The notes under the pieces are model-generated. The model had not been told where the DNA came from. It saw only the letters and a list, made by a program, of their open reading frames with translations, and did no database searches. 26,040 nucleotides of DNA from Cellvibrionales bacterium UBA2618 (GTDB taxonomy: Bacteria; Pseudomonadota; Gammaproteobacteria; Pseudomonadales; Porticoccaceae). The stretch lies in NCBI GenBank assembly GCA_002339165.1, contig DDJS01000011.1, positions 3,704-29,743 on the forward strand. The letters are read 5' to 3'. A program made the position numbers and the translations under genes. Each line of letters opens with the position of its first letter. Within the stretch, counting starts at the first letter, position 1. Of this stretch, positions 8,598 through 15,595 are shown piece by piece.

Positions 8598-9407
8598 GTG
8601 GTACGAATATTAGCAATCGCAAATCAGAAGGGCGGGGTGGGCAAAACAACCACGAGTGTTAATCTTGCTGCCTCCCTGGCGAGCTATAAACAGCGTGTCC
8701 TACTGGTCGACTTCGATCCGCAGGGAAATGCCACCATGGGTTCTGGTGTTAATAAGCAACAGTGCCGCTATACCACCTACCATTTTTTAACCGATCGCAT
8801 CGGCATTGAGCAAGTGCTAGTAGATAGCGCCCATTGCAACTACCAGGTATTGCCGTCAAATGGAGACTTAGTGGCTGCAGAGGTAGAGCTCATGCAGGCA
8901 TCGGAGCGCGAACAACGACTGGCGACAAAGCTCAAAAAAATCGCTGATAAATTTGATTATATCCTGATCGATTGTCCGCCTTCGCTAAATATGCTGACGG
9001 TCAATGCCTTCGTCGCAAGCGATGGCGTAATCATTCCTATGCAGTGCGAATATTATGCGCTGGAGGGTTTATCTGCGCTTAACAACACCATTATGAAAAT
9101 TTCACGACAGATTAACCCACGCCTAAGGATCGAAGGAATTTTGCGAACTATGTACGACCCGCGCAGTAGTTTGACCAATGCTGTATCGGCACAGTTGAGA
9201 AAGTATTTTGACGATAAAATATACCGCGTCAGTATTCCTCGCAATGTACGTTTAGCTGAGGCTCCGAGTCATGGTATGCCGGCTTTGGCTTATGATAAAA
9301 ACTCAAAGGGCGCTATTGCTTACCTTGCACTGGCAGCGGAAATTTTAAAGCGCGCAAATACTGACACCCAAATTAAAGGTGCGAATGGGGCAGAAAATAA
9401 TGACTAA
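8598..9407 (+). CDS. parA: ParA (Soj), chromosome-partitioning ATPase
   Basis: ParA is the DNA-bound ATPase that moves ParB-parS complexes during chromosome segregation. The start is GTG at 8598, after a GAGAGGA ribosome site at 8583-8589, giving MVRILAIANQKGGVGKTTTS. The deviant Walker A KGGVGKTT lies at 11-18, VLLVDFDPQGNA near 34-45, and YILIDCPPSL near 120. The 269 residues match chromosomal Soj proteins, which lack the N-terminal HTH of plasmid ParA. parB starts inside its last codons (8-base overlap). Confidence 0.96.
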   Translation: MVRILAIANQKGGVGKTTTSVNLAASLASYKQRVLLVDFDPQGNATMGSGVNKQQCRYTTYHFLTDRIGIEQVLVDSAHCNYQVLPSNGDLVAAEVELMQASEREQRLATKLKKIADKFDYILIDCPPSLNMLTVNAFVASDGVIIPMQCEYYALEGLSALNNTIMKISRQINPRLRIEGILRTMYDPRSSLTNAVSAQLRKYFDDKIYRVSIPRNVRLAEAPSHGMPALAYDKNSKGAIAYLALAAEILKRANTDTQIKGANGAENND

Positions 9408-10284
9408 TAAACGACAGAGTTTGGGCAAGGGCCTAGACGCTTTAATGGGGGATTACGGTTCTGGCGATAGCGATGAGCTATCTACAGAAGGAACCGAACT
9501 AGCTCAGGATCGTCAGATCCTAGATGTTCCTGTAGAATTTTTGCAGCGCGGTAAATATCAACCACGTCGCGATCTCGATCGAGACACACTTGACGAACTG
9601 GCGCTTTCGATTGCGGCTCAGGGTGTGATGCAACCTATCGTTGTTCGTGCTGTCTCGCGTGATCGCTACGAAATCATTGCCGGCGAACGCCGCTGGCGAG
9701 CAACTCAACAGGTTGGACTACCGACTATTCCGGCGATTGTTCGTGATATTGACGATAAAACCGCCATTGCTATGGCGCTAATTGAAAATATCCAACGGGA
9801 AAACCTCAATCCGATGGAGGAGAGTTGGGCGCTGATGCGCCTACAAGACGAGTTTAATCTTACCCAGCAGCAGGTAGCCGAAAGTGTTGGAAAATCAAGA
9901 TCGGCGATTACCAATCTTATGCGGTTAACTAATTTAGAGCCGCGAGTGCAGGAATTATTGGAGCGGCGAGATCTCGACCTTGGCCATGCAAAATGTCTAT
10001 TGGCACTTCAGGGAGAAACCCAAATAGAAGCGGCCTACCTAGTTTCAGACGGCAGATTATCAGTAAGGCAAACCGAAGTTTTGGTGAAGCGCTTGCAAAG
10101 CAGAGGCGAAGAAAAACCGCCCGCAAAGGTAGAACAACCAGATATCGATCGTTTGGAACGCGAGCTGTCCGAGCGTTTGGGTGCTGGGGTAAGCATCAAG
10201 CATAATTCGAATGGTCGTGGGAAGTTAATCGTCGGTTACAACAGCGTCGATGAGTTAGAGGGTATTTTGGCCCACGTAAAATAG
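9400..10284 (+). CDS. parB: ParB (Spo0J), parS-binding CTPase
   Basis: ParB binds parS sites near the origin, loads as a CTP-dependent sliding clamp and stimulates ParA. I use the ATG at 9400 (MTNKRQSLGKGLDALMG, 294 residues), since this lysine/glycine-rich start is the conserved ParA-contact segment; an in-frame GTG at 9379 would add seven residues. The N-terminal domain carries the CTP-binding GERRWRA at 95-101 and the ENIQRENLNPMEE box. The HTH (TQQQVAESVGKSRSAITNLM) is at about 155-175, and a dimerisation domain ends the protein. I saw no parS (TGTTTCACGTGAAACA-like) site in the window by eye. Confidence 0.96.
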   Translation: MTNKRQSLGKGLDALMGDYGSGDSDELSTEGTELAQDRQILDVPVEFLQRGKYQPRRDLDRDTLDELALSIAAQGVMQPIVVRAVSRDRYEIIAGERRWRATQQVGLPTIPAIVRDIDDKTAIAMALIENIQRENLNPMEESWALMRLQDEFNLTQQQVAESVGKSRSAITNLMRLTNLEPRVQELLERRDLDLGHAKCLLALQGETQIEAAYLVSDGRLSVRQTEVLVKRLQSRGEEKPPAKVEQPDIDRLERELSERLGAGVSIKHNSNGRGKLIVGYNSVDELEGILAHVK

Positions 10285-10302
10285 CTTTAAGAGAGGCCTT
10301 TA

Positions 10303-11094
10303 TTACTTTTGAGCAAACATTGCTTCGATCGCTGAGTGGTATTGATCGCTGGTGTGACAGAGGGCCTGTTGGCTGGCACAAAAATCAAGGAAGTCGTTCA
10401 GTGGCATTCGCTGGCCTAGCTGAAGTAACCGCTTACTCATGCGCAGCGCCTCTCTAGGCTGACGTGCGTATGATTCTGCCATTTCAGTTGCGCGATTAAG
10501 CAATTGCTTCGATTCGACTAACTCTAAAAATAGACCGATAGCCTGTGCTTCTTCAGGACCAACAACACGCCCCGAGAAAGTCATTTCAGCCGCCCGCTGT
10601 AAGCCGACAACGCGGGGTAAAAACCAGGCACCGCCGTCACCGGGAATCAAGCCTAAATTAAGGAATGTTTCACCGACCTTGGCGTACTGGCAGCCGAGCC
10701 TAATATCGCACATACAAATGAGATCTAGACCAGCGCCAATAGCCGGACCATTAACCGCTGCGATCAACGGCACTTCCAGACGATACAGCGCCATGCTCAT
10801 GCTTTGAATACCGCGCCGATAACTATTCTGCTGATCGATCGGCGACTCCCCAAACAGACCCTTGCGATCTCTCATATCCTTGATGTTACCGCCCGCGGAA
10901 AACGCCTTACCAGCACCGGTAATGACCATGGCCCCAACTGTATGATTGCGGTTAACCCAATCGCACAGCGCCAATAAATCTTCAATGATAGCGGTTCCGG
11001 TCAAGGCATTACGCATATCATCGCGATTGAGAGTTGCAGTGACTACCGCATTCTCAAGCGTCACCTCAATATCTTCAAACTTGGGCATTTCCAC
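10303..11094 (-). CDS. Crotonase family (enoyl-CoA hydratase/isomerase-like) protein
   Basis: Crotonase-fold enzymes act on acyl-CoA thioesters, often as hydratases or isomerases in beta-oxidation. The 263-residue protein has the first oxyanion-hole segment SAGGNI (66-71), the second NGPAIGAGLDL (115-125) and the IPGDGG loop (150-155). Anchoring on that loop, the position of the first catalytic glutamate of classic hydratases (E144 in the rat enzyme) is phenylalanine, whereas the second is kept (E170 in RAAEM). This favours an isomerase or other chemistry over a standard hydratase, but the substrate cannot be read from sequence. It is the last gene of the acyl-CoA dehydrogenase group, 24 bases after it, and converges on parB with an 18-base gap and no clear terminator. 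Confidence 0.88.
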   Translation of the reverse strand: MEMPKFEDIEVTLENAVVTATLNRDDMRNALTGTAIIEDLLALCDWVNRNHTVGAMVITGAGKAFSAGGNIKDMRDRKGLFGESPIDQQNSYRRGIQSMSMALYRLEVPLIAAVNGPAIGAGLDLICMCDIRLGCQYAKVGETFLNLGLIPGDGGAWFLPRVVGLQRAAEMTFSGRVVGPEEAQAIGLFLELVESKQLLNRATEMAESYARQPREALRMSKRLLQLGQRMPLNDFLDFCASQQALCHTSDQYHSAIEAMFAQK

Positions 11095-11118
11095 TTTTCA
11101 CACTCCAGGTTTAAGTCG

Positions 11119-12177
11119 CTATTGCTCTGCGTGCTTGTCGCTGAGAGCGGTCATATGCGCCCATAAGCCGCCATCTTTGACGGCCAATACTTGGCGGCCG
11201 AGATCTTCTGCCCAAAAGCGATCGTTGCCAAATTCAGATCGCCATGCCCAGAGTCGTTGGGTAAAGCGATGCAAGTTATACTCGCCGGTCACGCCAATTG
11301 CCCCGTGCACCTGATGGGCGATCGATGTAGAGGAGCCAACTGAGCGATTGGCGCGGAGTTTGGCTGCAGCAATCTCAAAACGACTGTTACCGAAATCCTC
11401 GGCTAATGCGGCGGCTTGAGCTGCGCAATTAACCGCAGCGCACTCCTCTGCGAGCATCGCCAATTGTTGCTGGATCGCTTGGAATTTTGCCAGAGGACGA
11501 CCAAATTGTTCTCGCCCTTTGACATGTGCAACGGACATTTCTAAGGCTGCATCTAAGGCCCCAGACATTTGCGCTGTGCGCATCAATGCGGCCTTCCCCC
11601 AAAGCTCTTTCTCGGCGTCGTCCAACTGGCTAACAGCCAGCACTTTAGCGCCGTTAAAGTCTAAATTATCACGCGGTTCGCCAGCCTCATTGGCGCGCCC
11701 GCCACTGGATACACCATCGGCACTGCTGAGAACCAATAAATAATCGTTATCATCATGCTGGCATGCGGTGACTATGGCGCTGCTGATGCGACCCCAGGCA
11801 ACGGCTTTCAGGCTTCCAGAAAACGCGTATCCATCGCCATCAGCACAGGGCTCCAATCTCGAATCAACCGCCGTGGCGAGTGTTAATGGCCCGCTGGGTA
11901 TTTTAATTTTCGCGTCGAGCAGGAGTTTCTTGGCAACGATTGTTTCGCAGATTGGCAGGGCTAGGGCGTTGCGCCCAGCATGATAAAAGACGATTCTGGC
12001 ATCTTGCCAACTACCCGCAAAACCGCCCTCTTCTTCGCTGACAAAGATATTGTGTATACCCAGTTGGGTCAGAGTTTTCCAATCTGAATCAATGTCTAAT
12101 TCGCGGCCCATGGGCGCGACCATCTCAGCGAAAAGACCGCTGACGGTCTCCTCAAGTAATTGTTGTTGTTGTGTCAT
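11119..12177 (-). CDS. Acyl-CoA dehydrogenase, short subunit of a probable heteromeric enzyme
   Basis: This FAD flavoprotein family introduces an alpha-beta double bond into acyl-CoA. At 352 residues it is shorter than usual and its N-terminal domain is reduced. The C-terminal helical domain is clear: GREQFGRPLAKFQAIQQQLA, and HQVHGAIGVTGEYNLHRFTQ with the conserved HGAIG loop. Its ATG overlaps the stop of the preceding acyl-CoA dehydrogenase by 4 bases. Such paired, unequal genes often encode alpha2-beta2 enzymes, for example the FadE pairs used in actinobacterial steroid side-chain degradation. The pairing is inferred from arrangement and length. The substrate is unknown; a bulky or branched acyl-CoA is plausible. 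Confidence 0.87.
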   Translation of the reverse strand: MTQQQQLLEETVSGLFAEMVAPMGRELDIDSDWKTLTQLGIHNIFVSEEEGGFAGSWQDARIVFYHAGRNALALPICETIVAKKLLLDAKIKIPSGPLTLATAVDSRLEPCADGDGYAFSGSLKAVAWGRISSAIVTACQHDDNDYLLVLSSADGVSSGGRANEAGEPRDNLDFNGAKVLAVSQLDDAEKELWGKAALMRTAQMSGALDAALEMSVAHVKGREQFGRPLAKFQAIQQQLAMLAEECAAVNCAAQAAALAEDFGNSRFEIAAAKLRANRSVGSSTSIAHQVHGAIGVTGEYNLHRFTQRLWAWRSEFGNDRFWAEDLGRQVLAVKDGGLWAHMTALSDKHAEQ

Positions 12178-13361
12178 TTTAAACCCAGTCCTCTAGCAAT
12201 AATTCCACGGAGTATCTCTCGCGTACCGCCGCGCAAAGAGAAGGCTGGCGACGCCATCAGGAGATAGCTCAAGGTTTCGCTTAAATCGCTGTCGCGATCT
12301 GATGGGATGCTCGCGCCGATTCCCGCCTGAACGCTGTGCGGAAGATTTTGTTCAAAACAAGCCCCCAGATCTTTAACCATCGAGGCTTCCAGAGAGGGTT
12401 CGCTACCTTCGGCTAATTGACCGGCGATCGACATAGACATCTGACGAAGGGTCCAGAGATCGGCAGTAATTTCGCCGACGGTCTGGGTGGTGGCGTCGTC
12501 ACATTCATCGTCCAAGCTCTCCAGTAATTCAGCAAATAGTCGGTAGCTACTCAGGTAGCGCTCTGGACCACTGCGCTCGAGAGCAAGTTCTGAATTCACC
12601 TGGCTCCAGCCATCACCTTCGGCACCCAACAGCATGTCATCGCTGACGAATACGTTGTCAAAAAATATTTCGCCAAAATGCCGCGCTCCGAGATGGTCGG
12701 CTATCGAGTTAATTTTGACACCGTCGCTTGACAGGTCGATGATAAACTGACTCAGGCCGGCATGCCGAGCCTTGCCCTGAGGGGTCGTTCGAACCAGTGC
12801 AATCATGATCTGTGAGCGGTGGGCATTGGTCGTCCATAGTTTGGAGCCATTGATTACCCAGCCGCCATCGACACGGTGCGCCTTGGTCTTTATTGAGGCT
12901 AAATCAGAGCCCGAATTAGGCTCGCTCATACCGATACAAAAAAACATTTCTCCGCGTGCCATTGCTGGTACAAATCGTTGCTGCACGGCCTCTGATGCAT
13001 AGCGCACCAATAGCGTACCGCTCTGTCGATCGGCGATCCAATGGGCTGCTACCGGAGCGCCCGCGGCCAGTAATTCTTCGATCACCACATAGCGGTGTAG
13101 AGCGGATGCTTCGCTGCCACCAAGGGCCTTTGGCCATGTCATGCCCACCCAGCCTTTAACAGCTAATTTACGGCTAAAATCAGCGCTGTAACCAGCCCAA
13201 GATTGAGCCTTATCAACGGCCTTCATTTCTGCCAATTCGGCGTCTAAAAATGACCGCACTGCGCGTCTTAAATTGGCCACATCGGGAGGCATCTTTAGCG
13301 GTTTAAAGTTAAAATTCTGCAATCGTTCGCTCCATATCGCCCCAAGACAAAAATACTGCAC
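12174..13361 (-). CDS. Acyl-CoA dehydrogenase, long subunit
   Basis: The second member of the pair (up to 395 residues) has all three acyl-CoA dehydrogenase domains. The N-terminal helices contain WPKALGGSEASALHRYVVIEE, the middle beta domain has CIGMSEPNSGSDLASIKTKA and INGSKLWTTNA, and the C-terminus reads FSLRGGTREILRGIIARGLG. The residue used as catalytic base in medium-chain enzymes (Glu in YEGT) is Gly here (GGT), as is common in the heteromeric FadE group, so the base must lie elsewhere, possibly in ALERSGPER. The start is uncertain: the first 13 residues look atypical, and a TTG at 13322 seven bases after GGAG would give MQNFNFKPLKMPPD. A promoter-like sequence with a palindrome lies upstream at 13474-13517. 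Confidence 0.88.
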   Translation of the reverse strand: MQYFCLGAIWSERLQNFNFKPLKMPPDVANLRRAVRSFLDAELAEMKAVDKAQSWAGYSADFSRKLAVKGWVGMTWPKALGGSEASALHRYVVIEELLAAGAPVAAHWIADRQSGTLLVRYASEAVQQRFVPAMARGEMFFCIGMSEPNSGSDLASIKTKAHRVDGGWVINGSKLWTTNAHRSQIMIALVRTTPQGKARHAGLSQFIIDLSSDGVKINSIADHLGARHFGEIFFDNVFVSDDMLLGAEGDGWSQVNSELALERSGPERYLSSYRLFAELLESLDDECDDATTQTVGEITADLWTLRQMSMSIAGQLAEGSEPSLEASMVKDLGACFEQNLPHSVQAGIGASIPSDRDSDLSETLSYLLMASPAFSLRGGTREILRGIIARGLGLK

Positions 13362-13473
13362 GCTCAGGTTTGTGGTTATTTGGTTAACGGGTGTTGTATT
13401 GATACTGATAATGAAGGTGATTTGGCTTACTTGAACGCGTAATTACGGCGCATAAATAGACACCGGCGCACAC

Positions 13474-13517
13474 TTGAATATTATTCAAATTAAGAGCCAT
13501 AAACAAGCGTGTGTCAA
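13474..13517 (-). promoter_or_regulatory. Possible promoter with operator-like palindrome before the acyl-CoA dehydrogenase genes
   Basis: On the minus strand a perfect -35 TTGACA (13517-13512) is followed after 17 bases by CTTAAT (13494-13489), a moderate -10. Directly downstream, where transcription would begin, is a palindrome with arms TTGAAT and ATTCAA and a 3-base centre (13474-13488). A repressor bound there would block initiation, as TetR- or GntR-type regulators do for many acyl-CoA operons. It lies in the 161-base gap after the E1 beta gene, so the acyl-CoA genes may be transcribed independently. Confidence 0.45.
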
Positions 13518-13522
13518 GTTAT

Positions 13523-14530
13523 TTATGGTTTTAACACCGACATTACAGCCGCTTCTATGTCCGCCTCATCGGGGATGTATAAATCTTCTAGCAGAGGCGC
13601 AAAAGGCACTGGTGTGTGTGGCGCTGTGACTTTTTTAATGCCGGCGCGCAACGATGAAAAACCACGATCGGCGACCAGGCTAGAAATATCCGCTGCCATA
13701 CTGCAGCGTTCGTTGGCCTCATCGACGATGACTAGTCGCCCCGACATCTCGACGCTCTCCAGAATCGCCTCTTCATCGAGTGGCGAAGTAGTTCGTGGAT
13801 CTATGACGTCCGCAGCAATGCCCTGGGTCGCAAGTTTGTCTGCTACTGCATTGGCTTTGTGCACCATCGAAGAGAGCGCTACGATGGTTACGTCGTTTCC
13901 TTGACGGGTAAACGCCGCTTGGCCAAATGGAATCTCATAATCCTCATCGGGGACTTCGCAACTGCTTTCAAATAATAACTTGTGCTGTAAGAAAACTACC
14001 GGGTCGTTATCGCGAATGGCAGTTGTCAGTAAGCCTTTGGTATCGTAAGCATTGGACGGCATAACAACCTTTAAACCGGGGATCGCCGTGAGCATTGGGT
14101 GGAGCATTTGCGAGTGCTGCGCACCTGCACGTAAGCCGGCGCCGACCATCGCAAGAATTACCACTGGCGTGTCGGATTTGCCGCCAAACATATAGCGAAA
14201 TTTGGCCATTTGATTGAATATTTGATCGAAGCACACGCCGACAAAATCTACGAACATAAGATCAACCACGGGGCGCATTCCGGTGGCTGCGGCACCACCC
14301 GCCGCGCCGATGAAGGCCGATTCGGAAATTGGCGTATCGATCACGCGGCCGCGGCCAAACTCGCCGACCATTCCCTTGTAAAAGCCGAAAGCGCCACCAA
14401 AGGCATCATCTTCACCTGAGCAACCGGCCCCTCCAGCGACGTCCTCGCCCATTAACAATACATCGGAATCACGGCGCATTTCTGCACTGAGCGTTTCGCC
14501 AATCACTTCGCGGATGGTTTTTATCGACAT
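13523..14530 (-). CDS. 2-oxo-acid/acetoin dehydrogenase-type E1 beta subunit
   Basis: This is the beta subunit of a thiamine-diphosphate-dependent E1 (335 residues). The first half is the transketolase pyrimidine-binding domain, with LLMGEDVAGGAG near residue 25-36, VIDTPISESAFIGAAGGAA, and QHSQMLHPMLTAIPGLKVVMPS. The C-terminal transketolase domain has VIDPRTTSPLDEEAIL. EDVAGGAG and the overall pattern are closest to acetoin dehydrogenase AcoB or branched-chain 2-oxo-acid E1 beta; the substrate cannot be assigned. A strong AGGAG ribosome site precedes the ATG, 9 bases after the E1 alpha stop. No E2 acyltransferase or E3 is present downstream; the next genes are acyl-CoA dehydrogenases. Confidence 0.9.
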   Translation of the reverse strand: MSIKTIREVIGETLSAEMRRDSDVLLMGEDVAGGAGCSGEDDAFGGAFGFYKGMVGEFGRGRVIDTPISESAFIGAAGGAAATGMRPVVDLMFVDFVGVCFDQIFNQMAKFRYMFGGKSDTPVVILAMVGAGLRAGAQHSQMLHPMLTAIPGLKVVMPSNAYDTKGLLTTAIRDNDPVVFLQHKLLFESSCEVPDEDYEIPFGQAAFTRQGNDVTIVALSSMVHKANAVADKLATQGIAADVIDPRTTSPLDEEAILESVEMSGRLVIVDEANERCSMAADISSLVADRGFSSLRAGIKKVTAPHTPVPFAPLLEDLYIPDEADIEAAVMSVLKP

Positions 14531-14539
14531 AGCCGACTC

Positions 14540-15535
14540 CTAGTAGGATCTATAGACATTTTCATACAGTTCTTCAGGTTTTGGGTGAGGCGCGCTTAAG
14601 GCACCGGCGACTGAGTTGTCGAGTAGGATCTGGATCTCACTATCAATACTCTTTAAGGCCTTCAGTGTCAGCCATTTTTCCGCGCATACCCTATCGATGA
14701 AGTTCTTCAGACAGTTTAATTCTTGGCGATACGTTTCAACCTCGCCATCGGCGCGATAGAGTTGTGGGTCGCCGACAAAGTGGCCCCCAAAACGCGTGAT
14801 ACTCGCCTCAATAGCAGTCGGCCCGCCGCCTTTACGGCCTCGTTCAACCGCCTCTCTGGCGACCGCATAAACGGCAAAGAAGTCTGCGCCATCGACTTTA
14901 ACCGCAGGCATTCCAAAAGCCGCTGCACGGCTCGCGATATCCTTTGAGCCAACCGCATAGGCGGCGCTTGTGGCCTCGCCATAACCGTTATTTTCATACA
15001 CAAATATTGCCGGTAATTGGAGTACTACGGCGAGATTCATGGATTCGAACACGGTTCCTTGGTTGGATGCACCATCACCAGTAAAGGACACTGAAACGCC
15101 CCCAGTGTTCTTGCTCTTAGCGGTCAGTGCGGCACCGACACACAGCGGAGGTGCGCCCCCGACAATCGCATTGGCGCCGAGCATACCTTTGCTGAAATCG
15201 GCGATATGCATCGATCCACCCTTGCCGTTACAAAGACCAGTGGAGCGCGCCATGATTTCTTTCATCATATCCGGCACTGCGCACCCCTTAGCGATACAGT
15301 GTCCGTGCCCGCGATGGGTACTACCGATAAAATCGGTGTCCAATAAATGACTGCAGACGCCGGTTGCGATCGCTTCTTGACCGTCATAACTATGGATAAA
15401 GCCGGGTATATTACCGGCTTCAAATTCTTTGATCATGCGCCACTCGAACTCTCGAATGGTTTTCATTGTGCGATAGTTAGCGAGCATATCCGCCTTGCTC
15501 ATCGGCGCGTTTGTTTTGCTATTCCTAGAAGCCAT
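14540..15535 (-). CDS. 2-oxo-acid/acetoin dehydrogenase-type E1 alpha subunit
   Basis: This thiamine-diphosphate-binding alpha subunit pairs with the E1 beta encoded 9 bases downstream. The cofactor motif runs from GDGASNQGTVFESMN (about 150-164) to YENNGYGEAT. Earlier segments are GFIHSYDGQEAIATGVC, STHRGHGHCIAKG and GKGGSMHIADF, all standard for pyruvate/acetoin E1 alpha and most like AcoA. I chose the ATG at 15535 (331 residues), which has AGGA about 9 bases upstream; an in-frame ATG at 15562 has no such site. The gene follows the PQQ-propeller gene by 60 bases, and a 15-base palindrome lies in between. Confidence 0.9.
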   Translation of the reverse strand: MASRNSKTNAPMSKADMLANYRTMKTIREFEWRMIKEFEAGNIPGFIHSYDGQEAIATGVCSHLLDTDFIGSTHRGHGHCIAKGCAVPDMMKEIMARSTGLCNGKGGSMHIADFSKGMLGANAIVGGAPPLCVGAALTAKSKNTGGVSVSFTGDGASNQGTVFESMNLAVVLQLPAIFVYENNGYGEATSAAYAVGSKDIASRAAAFGMPAVKVDGADFFAVYAVAREAVERGRKGGGPTAIEASITRFGGHFVGDPQLYRADGEVETYRQELNCLKNFIDRVCAEKWLTLKALKSIDSEIQILLDNSVAGALSAPHPKPEELYENVYRSY

Positions 15536-15568
15536 ATCGCTATTCCTATAACAAGTAGTCAACTTTGC

Positions 15569-15583
15569 GGTGGATCATCCACC
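15569..15583. repeat. 15-base palindrome between the PQQ-type dehydrogenase and E1 alpha genes
   Basis: GGTGGAT and its reverse complement ATCCACC flank a single base, 12 bases after the dehydrogenase stop and about 35 bases before the E1 alpha start. As RNA it could form a 6-bp stem with a 3-base loop. There is no U-run after it, so it does not look like an intrinsic terminator. It could be an operator or an mRNA-end hairpin. Confidence 0.5.
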
Positions 15584-15595
15584 TTGGTTATCGCG

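Noticed and set aside
10285..10302. Bidirectional terminator between convergent parB and the crotonase gene
   Set aside because: The 18-base gap has only a short AGGCCT palindrome and no stem followed by a T-run.
9379..10400. parS site near parA-parB
   Set aside because: I searched by eye for CACGTG-centred TGTTTCACGTGAAACA-like sequences across the window and found none; the site may lie outside.
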